Below, piece by piece: positions 29,167 through 37,060 of a stretch of DNA of 64,000 nucleotides (position 1 is the stretch's first letter; every line of letters starts with the position of its first letter). Source of the stretch: Brevundimonas bacteroides DSM 4726 (lineage in GTDB: Bacteria > Pseudomonadota > Alphaproteobacteria > Caulobacterales > Caulobacteraceae); NCBI RefSeq assembly GCF_000701445.1, contig NZ_KL370782.1, forward strand, positions 183,367-247,366, written 5' to 3'. The notes under the pieces were generated by a model that was not told the origin of the DNA, ran no database searches, and worked only from the letters and a program-made list of their open reading frames with translations. Both the position numbers and the translations under genes were made by a program.

Positions 29167-30925
29167 CGTCCTCCCGCTCGACCGGTTGCGCAAGAGCCGC
29201 CGGTCGGCCGGGGTCGATCCGTCGCGCGATGCCCGCCGGCAGGGGCGACGGCCGATCCAGCACGAGCGCCGCCACATGCTCGGCCAGCAGGGGCGCCAGA
29301 CAGAAGCCTCGCGAACCCAGCCCGCCCAGCACGAACAGGCCCGTCCGCTCCGGAACGGCTCCAGCCAGCGGCAGCCGGTCCCGCGTCGTCGCCCGGACGG
29401 CGGCGCCAGACCGCACTGTCGCTTTCCGCGCGGTATCCGCCAGCTCCGGCAGACGGGTGGCGAGCGTGGTCAGGTTCCGCTCGGTGTCGCCCGGCCGGAC
29501 ATCCGTCGCCGTGTCCCCCCGGTCATGCGTGGCGCCGAACAGGAAGCCGTCGGCCGTCGGCGCGACATAGCCGCCCCAGGCCAGGGCGGGCGGCGGGTCC
29601 GCCTCGACCCAGTCGGCCTGGCCGCGCACGGGGCTGACCGCGATCTCGCCGAGCAAACCCGACAACCCCCACCCGGCGGCGATGATCACGGCGTCCGCGT
29701 CCAGCGCCTTCCCGGTCGCCGTGCGGATCGACCAGCCGGAGGATGCCGGTATCAAGCCCTGGACCCGCGCCTGAACGGGCTCGACGCCCTCCAGCCAGTC
29801 GTCGAGGATCGCCCTGGGCCGTACGGTCAGGGCGGCGGCCATGTTCAGCGAGCCGTCGGCTTGGGCGGTCATGGAGCCCGGTTCCCACAACGCCTGCTCC
29901 GCCACGCGGGCGAACCGGGCGATGTCGCGCTCCATCGCCGGGCGCTGGATCACGCCCTCGGCGACCACCGCGTCGGGGATGGTGCGATAGAGCGCCCCTG
30001 CCCGCTCCAGCGCCTGGGCGAACAGAGCGGCGATCTCAGGGTCGCCGAGGTCAAAGCGGGGCGTCACGAGCGCCGACGGAAAACCCGAGGCCCCGGCCCC
30101 CACGCCTTCGGCCTCCAGCACCACTGGCGTGACGCCCTCGGCACGGAACGCCCGAGCGAGCGCCGCGCCCGCAACGCCCGCGCCGAGGATGGCCACCTTG
30201 GGCAGACTCGCCGCCTCGACCGGCGGACCGATGCGGCGCGCCTCCAGCCGCTCGCGCTTGCGCCCGTGGCCGGGCCGCTTCTCGACCCGAAAGCCCCGCT
30301 GCGCCAGCCCGCGCCGCACGGCCCCTGCGACCGTGAAGGTGGCCGCCCGTGCATCCGCGGCAGAGCGCGCGGCGATGCTGTCCAGCACGGCGTCGGACCA
30401 CATGTCCGGATTGGTCGAAGGCGCGAAGCCATCGAGAAACCAGGCGTCGGCCCGTCCTTGCCACTGCCCCAGCGCCCAGGCCGCGTCGCCAAGAGCGAGA
30501 TCGAGGACCGCGTCCAGCTCGGGCAGATCGATCCTGTGGAAGCCCGGCGTCGCCGCTGGCCAGCGCGAAAACAGCAGATCGGCGATCGACCGGACCTCTG
30601 GCCATCGCGATAACGCGCGGGCCGCTTCGTCATGGGACAGCGGGTAGCCTTCGATGGAGAAGACGTTCAGCCGCGCCCCCTCCGGTCGCGTCCGCGACCA
30701 GAGATCGAGCAGGGCGACGATGTTGAGCCCCGTGCCGAAGCCCAGCTCTGCGACGGTGAAATGCCGCCGTCCCGCCCAGGCCTCGGGCAGGCCGCACCCG
30801 TCGAGGAACACCGCCCGACTCTCCGCCAGCCCATCCTCGGCGGAAAAATAGACATCGCCGAAGCGCCCCGAGCGCGGCTCGTCCGCTTCGGTCCAGATCA
30901 GCTGGGGATCGCGCTCGTGGGTCAC
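29162..30925 (-). CDS. mnmC: Bifunctional tRNA 5-methylaminomethyl-2-thiouridine biosynthesis protein MnmC
   Basis: Modifies the wobble uridine of several tRNAs. The N-terminal methyltransferase domain (residues 1-235) has LNIVALLDLWSRTRPE and the DUF752 signature DAWFLDGFAPSTNPDMW. The C-terminal FAD oxidase domain starts at about residue 240 with VAILGAGVAGAALARAFRAEG and ends with GLFVLGGLGSRGFCLAPLLAEHVAAL. At 587 residues this is the fused form, shorter than E. coli (about 660) mainly in linkers. Its stop lies in the first unit of the tandem array. Upstream is a terminator for the lipoprotein cluster, so it has its own promoter. Confidence 0.95.
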   Translation of the reverse strand: MTHERDPQLIWTEADEPRSGRFGDVYFSAEDGLAESRAVFLDGCGLPEAWAGRRHFTVAELGFGTGLNIVALLDLWSRTRPEGARLNVFSIEGYPLSHDEAARALSRWPEVRSIADLLFSRWPAATPGFHRIDLPELDAVLDLALGDAAWALGQWQGRADAWFLDGFAPSTNPDMWSDAVLDSIAARSAADARAATFTVAGAVRRGLAQRGFRVEKRPGHGRKRERLEARRIGPPVEAASLPKVAILGAGVAGAALARAFRAEGVTPVVLEAEGVGAGASGFPSALVTPRFDLGDPEIAALFAQALERAGALYRTIPDAVVAEGVIQRPAMERDIARFARVAEQALWEPGSMTAQADGSLNMAAALTVRPRAILDDWLEGVEPVQARVQGLIPASSGWSIRTATGKALDADAVIIAAGWGLSGLLGEIAVSPVRGQADWVEADPPPALAWGGYVAPTADGFLFGATHDRGDTATDVRPGDTERNLTTLATRLPELADTARKATVRSGAAVRATTRDRLPLAGAVPERTGLFVLGGLGSRGFCLAPLLAEHVAALVLDRPSPLPAGIARRIDPGRPAALAQPVEREDA

Positions 30926-30950
30926 GGCCGGTCCATACGCTGGTGATCGG

Positions 30951-30983
30951 GCAAAGAAAAAGGGGCCGCCGAGGCGACCCCTT
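30951..30983 (-). terminator. Rho-independent terminator of the 31031 lipoprotein
   Basis: On the minus strand AAGGGGTCGCC and GGCGGCCCCTT (30983-30973 and 30970-30960) form an 11-base stem with one mismatch and a 2-base tip that must open slightly, followed by TTTTTCTTT. It lies 48-80 bases after the stop of the gene at 31031-31306. Confidence 0.8.
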
Positions 30984-31030
30984 CTCCCGACGGGCGTGAA
31001 CCCGTCGAAGCGACTAAAGACAGATAGGTC

Positions 31031-31306
31031 TTAGGCGGCCGGCTTTTCAGCGGCCGGAGCAGCTTCAGCGGCCGGAGCCATGGCGCCTTCGGCGGCCGGG
31101 GCAGCGCCCGCGGCGGCAGCGGCGTCGCCAGCGGCGGCAGCGGCGTCAGCAGCGGCGGCGTCGGCGGTCGCGGCGGCGTCCGTGGCGGTGTCGGCGGCGG
31201 CGGCGGCTTCTTCAGCGCCGGCTTCGGCGGTTTCTTCAGCGGCGGGCTGGCAAGCGGCCAGAGCCAGGGCAGCGGCCGAGGCGGCGATCAGGGCGACGAT
31301 GCGCAT
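31031..31306 (-). CDS. Ala/Glu-rich lipoprotein, paralogue 1 of 3
   Basis: A 91-residue lipoprotein. The signal MRIVALIAASAAALALAAC ends in a LAAC lipobox, and CQPAAEE follows. The mature part is almost wholly Ala with Glu, Asp and Thr (TATDAAATADAAAADAAAAAG) and ends GAMAPAAEAAPAAEKPAA. The last 15-20 residues and the CQPAAEE start match the neighbour at 31494, so they are paralogues. No charge-neutral fold is expected; it is probably extended or helical and envelope-attached. Function unknown. Confidence 0.85.
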   Translation of the reverse strand: MRIVALIAASAAALALAACQPAAEETAEAGAEEAAAAADTATDAAATADAAAADAAAAAGDAAAAAGAAPAAEGAMAPAAEAAPAAEKPAA

Positions 31307-31493
31307 GATGGTTATCCTTCAGAAGGGGTTCAAACGGGGTCATGAATCCCCGTCACGGCGAGATAACGGGATCGTGAGCGGAATCGCAAGCGATTTCTCA
31401 CGGCTTCGTGATCGGCCGTGTTCCGGCGTGGCGGAACCTTCTGGAGCGGAGGACCGGCCGGGCCCTGTCAGGACCCGACCGGTCGAAGGCGTA

Positions 31494-31772
31494 TCAGGCG
31501 GCGGGCTTCTCGGCCGGCGCCATGGCGTCGGCGGCCGGAGCCATCTTGTCGCCCTCGGCCGGGGCCATCGCGTCGGCGGCGGGGGCCATCGCGCCGTCGG
31601 CGGCCGGAGCCATAGCGCCGTCGGCGGCGGGAGCCATGGCGCCTTCTTCGGCGGCGGGGGCCATCGCGCCCTCGGCGGATTCGGCGGACTCTTCGGCGGC
31701 CGGCTGACAGGCGGCCAGGGCGAGCGCGGCGGCCGAAGCGGCCACGACGGCGATCAGATTGCGGTTGGACAT
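31494..31772 (-). CDS. Lipoprotein with GAMAPAAD repeats, paralogue 2 of 3
   Basis: A 92-residue lipoprotein (signal ... SAAALALAAC, then QPAAEESAESAE). The mature protein is built of imperfect 8-residue repeats: GAMAPAAE, GAMAPAAD, GAMAPAAD, AMAPAEGDK, MAPAADAMAPAEKPAA. The unit is a Met-Ala-Pro motif every 7-9 residues, an unusual regular pattern of methionines. It shares both ends with the 31031 protein. Nothing similar is known to me with an assigned function. Confidence 0.87.
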   Translation of the reverse strand: MSNRNLIAVVAASAAALALAACQPAAEESAESAEGAMAPAAEEGAMAPAADGAMAPAADGAMAPAADAMAPAEGDKMAPAADAMAPAEKPAA

Positions 31773-31823
31773 GGGGAACCCCTCGAGATGCGGGACCGGA
31801 CGGCGCGCCCGGCCATGGAAAGA

Positions 31824-31851
31824 CGCCCACGACCCTGTCGGGTCGTGGGCG
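31824..31851 (-). terminator. Terminator-like hairpin after paralogue 3
   Basis: CGCCCACGACCC (31824-31835) and GGGTCGTGGGCG (31840-31851) pair perfectly over 12 bases with a 4-base loop; on the minus strand TCTTTCC follows. It sits about 60 bases past the stop of the gene at 31913. Confidence 0.65.
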
Positions 31852-31912
31852 CGATCCGGCCTACGTCGGCGACAGGCCGCGCGTTACACGCGGCCGTTCG
31901 CCCGATGTGAGT

Positions 31913-32236
31913 TTACTGCACCGGCGGCGGCGCGCCCGTCGTGTCCGGAGCCGTGGTCGGCGGCGGCGAGCCGGGGTTGGCCGAGCCGTCGCTCATCGTG
32001 CCATCGGGGTTCATCGTACCGGTCGTGCCGGTGGTCGAGCCCGGAGCCGTCGAGCCAGGCGCGGTCCCGGTCATGGAGCCGTCGCTCGGCGCCATCGCGC
32101 CGCTGTCGGCCGGAGCCATGGCGGAGGCGTCGGCGGCGCTGTCGGTGGCGGCGGCGGTCTCCTCCTCGGCCGAGGGCTGACAGGCAGCCAGGCCGAGGGC
32201 GGCGACGGCGGCGACGGCCATCAGGGTGGTCTTCAT
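31913..32236 (-). CDS. Lipoprotein with MAP-type and Gly/Ser/Thr-rich tail, paralogue 3 of 3
   Basis: A 107-residue lipoprotein. The start at 32236 (MKTTLMAVAAVAALGLAAC) is used, the upstream frame to 32293 being outside the signal. CQPSAEEETAAATDSAADASAMAPADSGAMAPSDG mirrors the two neighbours, then a Thr/Gly/Ser/Pro-rich region (SMTGTAPGSTAPGS) ends in PPPTTAPDTTGAPPPVQ. The shared lipobox-QP(S/A)AEE start and MAPA motifs make it a third member of a tandem family on one strand. Confidence 0.85.
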   Translation of the reverse strand: MKTTLMAVAAVAALGLAACQPSAEEETAAATDSAADASAMAPADSGAMAPSDGSMTGTAPGSTAPGSTTGTTGTMNPDGTMSDGSANPGSPPPTTAPDTTGAPPPVQ

Positions 32237-32370
32237 GGATCGGTCTCCCGCATCTTCGACCCGCCGGCCCCTATGGCCGCCCCTGAGGGACATGACGGGC
32301 GCGTGATGGCTCGGGAACCGGCGTGAACCGCCCGTGTTCCAGCGTGACCGGAAAGAAACTTATCGGCCGA

Positions 32371-33240
32371 TCAGGCGTCGGTCGGCGCGGCCGAAAGGGC
32401 CTCTTCCATTTCTGCGAACGAGGGCTGGGCGGTCGAGGGAATGTCGCCCCGGCCGATCTCGACCGAGATCTGGGCCGCATTGCCGTGCAGGTGGGCCACC
32501 AGCACCGACTGGATGATCTTGTAGTAGGCGGCGTCGCCGTTGATGATTCCGGTCAGACGCGCCGCCAGCGGCCCGACCAACCCGTAGGCCAGGAACACGC
32601 CGAGGAAGGTGCCGACCAGGGCGCCGCCGATCATGCCGCCCAGCACTTCCGGCGGCTCGGTGATGGCGGCCATCGTCTTGATGACCCCCAGCACGGCCGC
32701 GACGATGCCGAGCGCCGGCAGGGCGTCGGCCATGTTCTGGAGCGCATGCGCCGGTTCCAGCGCCTCGTGGTGGTGCTTTTCGAGCTGCTTTTCCATGGCG
32801 TCCTCGATCTGGTGCGGATCCTCGAGGTTCATGGTCATCATCCGCAGGGTGTCGCAGATGAAGTCGGTGGCGAAGTGGTCCTTCAGCACCTTGGGATACT
32901 TCTGGAAGATGGTGCTCTCGGCCGGCTTCTCGATGTGGCTTTCCAGCGCGATCACGCCCTTGGACTTCATCGTCTTGGTCAGCTGGAAGAGCAGGCTGAG
33001 CAGGTCCTTGTAGTCCTGCTTCTTCCACTTCGGCCCGGCGAAGATGCGGCCGAACCCGGCCCCCACGCCTTTCAGCGTCGAGGGGGCGTTGGACGTCAGC
33101 AGCGCCGCGATCGCCGCCCCGCCGATCATCATCATCTCATAGGGCAGGGAGTGCAGGATCACCCCCATCTTGCCCCCGGCGATGGTGTAGCCGCCGAAGA
33201 CCATCGCGAAGAGCACGACGATGCCGATGATCTGAAACAT
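32371..33240 (-). CDS. motA: Flagellar motor stator protein MotA
   Basis: Inner-membrane stator subunit that, with MotB, converts proton flow into flagellar rotation. At 289 residues: first helix MFQIIGIVVLFAMVFGGYTIAGG, second helix with PYEMMMIGGAAIAAL, a cytoplasmic loop rich in Lys/Arg (GPKWKKQDYKDLL), then two more helices including ADALPALGIVAAVLGVIKTMAA and GGMIGGALVGTFLGVFLAYGLVGP. The proline of ALPALGIV is the conserved one. motB is not adjacent, as is common in Caulobacterales. It stands alone, divergent from nadA. Confidence 0.97.
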   Translation of the reverse strand: MFQIIGIVVLFAMVFGGYTIAGGKMGVILHSLPYEMMMIGGAAIAALLTSNAPSTLKGVGAGFGRIFAGPKWKKQDYKDLLSLLFQLTKTMKSKGVIALESHIEKPAESTIFQKYPKVLKDHFATDFICDTLRMMTMNLEDPHQIEDAMEKQLEKHHHEALEPAHALQNMADALPALGIVAAVLGVIKTMAAITEPPEVLGGMIGGALVGTFLGVFLAYGLVGPLAARLTGIINGDAAYYKIIQSVLVAHLHGNAAQISVEIGRGDIPSTAQPSFAEMEEALSAAPTDA

Positions 33241-33375
33241 GAAACGCCCGAGCCCAGAGTGAGGCCGCGATCTTGGCCGTTAATGCTTAACGGCGGCTTG
33301 CCGCGCGCCGGGGTCGCAGGGGGCGCGAACGCCGCAGCCTTGCGCCCCTCCGTCATCGGCCTATATTGCCGAGAG

Positions 33376-33396
33376 TTATGCTAACTTTGAGCATAA
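33376..33396 (+). promoter_or_regulatory. Palindromic operator candidate upstream of nadA
   Basis: TTATGCT (33376-33382) and AGCATAA (33390-33396) are perfect reverse complements with a 7-base spacer (AACTTTG). It lies 17 bases before the TTG start of nadA and would overlap the promoter or the transcript leader. A NadQ- or NrtR-type repressor site is plausible for an NAD synthesis cluster; the identity of the regulator is inference. Confidence 0.7.
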
Positions 33397-33412
33397 GTAT
33401 CGGGAGGGCGTC

Positions 33413-34489
33413 TTGGGCGTCACGCTGCAACTGGATCGAGCCACGGCGGAGGCCACCGCGCCGGTCTGGGCGAAGGTCAAAAGCCACGTCACCCCGCTGG
33501 AGTGGCCGGACCAGGCGCGCCTGATCACCGAGATCAATGCGCTGAAGCGCGAGCGCGACGCCGTCATCCTGGCCCACAACTACATGACGCCAGAGATCTA
33601 CCACGGCGTGGGCGACTACGTCGGCGACAGCCTGGGCCTGGCAAAGGAGGCGGCGCGGTCGGATGCCAAGGTGATCGTCCAGGCGGGCGTTCACTTCATG
33701 GCCGAGACGTCCAAGATCCTGTCGCCCGACAAGACCGTCCTAATCCCGGACCTGAAGGCCGGCTGCTCCCTGGCCGAGGCCATCACGGGCGCCGATGTCC
33801 GCCTGATCAAGCAACGCTATCCGGGCCTGCCGGTTGTGACCTACGTCAACACGACCGCCGACGTGAAGGCCGAGACCGACATCTGCTGCACCTCGGCCAA
33901 CGCCGTCCAGGTCGTGGAATGGGCGGCGAGGGAATGGGGCGTCGATCGCGTCATCCTGATCCCCGACGAGTTCCTGGCGAGGAACGTCGCGGCCCAGACC
34001 ACCGTCGGCATCATCGCCTGGAAAGGCCGCTGCATCGTCCACGAGCGGTTCAAGGCCGAGGACATCCATGCGATGCGCGAGGCCTATCCGGGCGCCGAGA
34101 TCCTGGCCCACCCGGAATGCCCCGAGGACGTACTGGGCGCCGCCGACTTCGCCGGTTCGACGGCGGCGATGACCGACTATGTGATGGCGAAGAAGCCGCG
34201 TCAGGTGGTGCTGATCACCGAATGCTCGATGGCGTCCAACATCAAGGGCGACGTGCCCGAGGTCGACTTCATCGGCCCGTGCAATCTGTGCCCCTATATG
34301 AAGCGGATCACGCTCACGAACATCCGCGACTGCCTGCGTGACATGCAGTTCGAAGTGACCGTGCCCGATGACATGATCCACAAGGCGGCCCTGGCCGTCC
34401 AGCGCATGATTGACCTGCCGGCGCCGGCCGTCCCCGCCCGCTACGACATGATCAAGGCGCGTCACCATGTGCCGGTGGAGCTGATCTGA
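33413..34489 (+). CDS. nadA: Quinolinate synthase
   Basis: Condenses iminoaspartate with dihydroxyacetone phosphate to quinolinate, using a [4Fe-4S] cluster. TTG at 33413 is supported by GGGAGG 5-10 bases upstream. The 358-residue protein has HNYMTPEIYHGVGDYVGDSL, then the three cluster Cys in KAGCSLAEA, ECSMASN and GPCNLCPYM. First gene of the nad cluster, followed by an inverted repeat and a membrane protease gene before nadB. Confidence 0.97.
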   Translation: MGVTLQLDRATAEATAPVWAKVKSHVTPLEWPDQARLITEINALKRERDAVILAHNYMTPEIYHGVGDYVGDSLGLAKEAARSDAKVIVQAGVHFMAETSKILSPDKTVLIPDLKAGCSLAEAITGADVRLIKQRYPGLPVVTYVNTTADVKAETDICCTSANAVQVVEWAAREWGVDRVILIPDEFLARNVAAQTTVGIIAWKGRCIVHERFKAEDIHAMREAYPGAEILAHPECPEDVLGAADFAGSTAAMTDYVMAKKPRQVVLITECSMASNIKGDVPEVDFIGPCNLCPYMKRITLTNIRDCLRDMQFEVTVPDDMIHKAALAVQRMIDLPAPAVPARYDMIKARHHVPVELI

Positions 34490-34532
34490 TGCACTACGTG
34501 GCTCCGCGTGGGTCGAGGTTCGCTGGCTTTGT

Positions 34533-34685
34533 CCTTCTCCCCTTGCGGGAGAAGGTGGCCGCGAAGCGGACGGATGAGGGGTACGAGGCCGCGCACTCCG
34601 CTCGCGGAAACAGACCCCACGTCGTGGATTGCCTTTCACCCCTCATCCGGCCCTCCGGGCCACCTTCTCCCGCAAGGGGAGAAGG
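34533..34685. repeat. Long inverted-repeat element, family B copy 1
   Basis: Left arm 34533-34581 and right arm 34639-34685. The outer part CCTTCTCCCCTTGCGGG and AGAAGGTGGCC is perfectly complementary between arms and each outer segment is itself a small palindrome; the ends toward the centre (GGATGAGGGG) also match. The centre differs slightly (GCGAAGCGGAC versus GGAGGGC). It fills most of the 199-base gap between nadA and the next gene; the right arm supplies GGGGAGAAGG, the ribosome binding site of the gene starting at 34689. Confidence 0.9.
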
Positions 34686-34688
34686 GAC

Positions 34689-35552
34689 ATGAGCGACATC
34701 GGGCCTTGGGGGTCGAGGGACGGCAGGCAGGCGGCGCCCTCGGCGGCGCTGCCGCCGCGCGAGACGATCCAGTCGAGCACCCCGCGCGCGCCTGTGATCG
34801 ACAAGGGTCAGAGCCCGGCCTGGGTGGTGATCTCCACCCTGCTGATGCTCGGCTTCATCTGGTTCCTGACCGGCAGCTGGATCGTGGCGGTCGCGGCCAT
34901 CTTCGGCCTGTTCGTGCACGAGTACGGCCATGTGCTGGCGATGAACCGGCTCGGGATGGGTCCGGCGAAGATCTACATCATCCCGTTCCTGGGCGGACTG
35001 GCGCGTGGGCAGCGAAATCCGACCAGCGAATGGGACGGGGTGCTGGTATCCTTGGCGGGTCCGGCGTTCGGCCTGCTGGCTGTGCTCCCCGCTGTCGGTC
35101 TGTGGTTCGCCACCGGCGACCGCGAGTGGATGATGGGGGCCTTCCTCATCGCCATGATCAATCTGGTGAACCTGGCGCCCGCCCCGCCGCTGGACGGCTC
35201 CAAGGCGCTCGGCCCGGTACTGGCCCGCATCGACCCGATGGTCGAGAAGGCGGCCCTGATCGCGATCGGGGCGCTGGTCGTTTGGTGGGGTTTCTCCACC
35301 GGCCGCTACATCCTGGCCATCTTCCTCGGCATCGCCGTGCTGGGCTCGCTACGACGCGGCGCTTGGCGGCCGGGCGAACGCAAGCTCAGCTGGGGCGAGG
35401 CCATGAAGTCGCTGGGTCTGTTCCTGGCCGCCGGCGCGGCCTGCGCGGGCGCGGCTCTCGGCGTGCTCCTGCCGATCTCGGACGGCTCGGTGCTGGGCGC
35501 GCTCGACATCGCCGGGCGCTTCATCGGCTTCGATCCGGGACTGGCGCGATGA
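34689..35552 (+). CDS. Site-2-protease-like M50 membrane metalloprotease
   Basis: Membrane metalloprotease of 287 residues. ATG 34689 is chosen (longer frame from 34629 runs through the repeat). After a Ser/Pro-rich cytosolic N-terminus come hydrophobic helices; the zinc motif HEYGH is in FGLFVHEYGHVLAM and is followed by the second motif LAPAPPLDGSKAL with its Asp. This matches the intramembrane M50 rhomboid-unrelated S2P family. Substrates unknown. It sits inside the nad operon, between nadA and nadB, with its stop overlapping the nadB start. Confidence 0.92.
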   Translation: MSDIGPWGSRDGRQAAPSAALPPRETIQSSTPRAPVIDKGQSPAWVVISTLLMLGFIWFLTGSWIVAVAAIFGLFVHEYGHVLAMNRLGMGPAKIYIIPFLGGLARGQRNPTSEWDGVLVSLAGPAFGLLAVLPAVGLWFATGDREWMMGAFLIAMINLVNLAPAPPLDGSKALGPVLARIDPMVEKAALIAIGALVVWWGFSTGRYILAIFLGIAVLGSLRRGAWRPGERKLSWGEAMKSLGLFLAAGAACAGAALGVLLPISDGSVLGALDIAGRFIGFDPGLAR

Positions 35553-37060
35553 GCCGGATTGAGCACGACGGCCCGCTGATCATCGGGGGCGGCCTGGCCG
35601 GCCTGTCCGCCGCCCTGTCGGCCGCGCCGCGTCCGGTGCTCGTCGTCAGCCCCGCGCCGCTGCTGGAAGCCGCCTCCAGCGCCTGGGCGCAGGGAGGCGT
35701 CGCCGCCGCCCTGTCCGCCGACGACGCGCCTTCGCTGCATCTGAAGGACACCGAGGCCGCCGGGGCCGGTCTGGTCGACCACGCGGCCGCGCAAGCCCTG
35801 ACTGCCGACGGCCGCGCGACGGTGGAATGGCTGGCCTCGCTCGGCGCGCCCTTTGACCGCGACGCGTCCGGCGACTTCGCCGTCAGCCTGGAGGCCGCCC
35901 ACTCCCGCGCCCGCGTCGCCCGCGTCGGCGGCGACGGCGCGGGCCGCGCCATCCTGTCGGCGCTCGTCGCCTCGGCCCGCGTGGCCGACCACGTCACCGT
36001 CTGGGAGGGCGCCCGCCTGCGCACGTTGGTCCAGGACGCGACCGGCCGCGTCGCCGGCGCCGTGATCGAGAAGGACGGCGAGCTGATCGAGGTGATCGCC
36101 CCGGCCGTGGTTCTGGGGACCGGCGGCGCGGGCGGCCTTTTCGGGCGCACGACCACGCCTGTGGCCCTCAAGGGCGAAGGCCTGGCGCTCGCATGGGCGG
36201 CGGGCGCCGAGATCCTCGATCTCGAGTTCGTCCAGTTCCACCCGACCGCCATCGATGTCGGCCTCGATCCCATGCCGCTTGCGACCGAGGCCCTGCGCGG
36301 CGACGGCGCGCGCCTGATCGACGCCGGGGGCCGCTATCTGCTCGGCCCCGAACCCGACGCCGACCTTAAGGCCCGCGACATTGTCGCCCGCGCCGTCCAC
36401 GCGGCCGTGGCCGAGGGACGCGGCGCCTTCCTCGACGCCCGCACTGCCATCGGCGACCATTTCCCGCAGGCCTTCCCGGCCGTGTTCGCGGCCTGCATGG
36501 CGGCGGGGCTCGATCCGCGCGTCAGCCCTATCCCCGTCGCCCCCGCGGCGCACTACCACATGGGCGGGATCGTCGCCGATCCGGACGGACGGACGACCCT
36601 GTCGGGCCTGTTCGCCGTCGGGGAATGCGCCGCGACCGGGGTCCACGGCGCCAACCGCCTGGCGTCCAACTCCCTGCTGGAAGCCGCTGCCTTCGGCCGT
36701 CGCACGGGCCGCGCCGCCGCCGCCGAGACGAGCTGCCCGGTCGGGTCCGTCACAGCCGGCTCCGTGATCGACGACCTGCCGCCCGACGCCCTGTCAGAGC
36801 TCCGCGCGGCGATGAGCGCGGACTGCGGCGTGGTGCGCGACGCAGGCGGCCTGACCCGGCTCGTCGCCCTGATCGATCGGCTGCAGGCCGTCCACGGCGC
36901 CCCGCCCGCCCTCGTCGCCGCCCGCTTGATCGCCGAGGCCGCCCTCGCCCGTCGCGAGAGCCGGGGCGGCCATTATCGCAGCGACCATCCCGTGACGGCG
37001 CCGACCGCGACCCACACCCGCCTGCGCCGTGATCTGGCCGCCGTCCGGGCGGCCGCATGA
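35549..37060 (+). CDS. nadB: L-aspartate oxidase
   Basis: FAD-dependent oxidase that makes iminoaspartate, first step of NAD synthesis. The start at 35549 (ATGA overlap with the M50 gene) gives MSRIEHDGPLIIGGGLAGL with the FAD motif GGGLAGLSAALSA; the open frame continues upstream but is not coding. At 503 residues, with AWAQGGVAAALS, the FAD and substrate residues in HYHMGGI and GLFAVGECAATGVHGANRLASNSLLE. It lacks the long C-terminal extension of E. coli NadB. nadC follows by ATGA overlap. Confidence 0.97.
   Translation: MSRIEHDGPLIIGGGLAGLSAALSAAPRPVLVVSPAPLLEAASSAWAQGGVAAALSADDAPSLHLKDTEAAGAGLVDHAAAQALTADGRATVEWLASLGAPFDRDASGDFAVSLEAAHSRARVARVGGDGAGRAILSALVASARVADHVTVWEGARLRTLVQDATGRVAGAVIEKDGELIEVIAPAVVLGTGGAGGLFGRTTTPVALKGEGLALAWAAGAEILDLEFVQFHPTAIDVGLDPMPLATEALRGDGARLIDAGGRYLLGPEPDADLKARDIVARAVHAAVAEGRGAFLDARTAIGDHFPQAFPAVFAACMAAGLDPRVSPIPVAPAAHYHMGGIVADPDGRTTLSGLFAVGECAATGVHGANRLASNSLLEAAAFGRRTGRAAAAETSCPVGSVTAGSVIDDLPPDALSELRAAMSADCGVVRDAGGLTRLVALIDRLQAVHGAPPALVAARLIAEAALARRESRGGHYRSDHPVTAPTATHTRLRRDLAAVRAAA

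Noticed and set aside
31441..31490. GACCGG...CCGGTC hairpin after lipoprotein paralogue 2 as terminator
   Set aside because: Imperfect stem without following T-run; noted only as possible.
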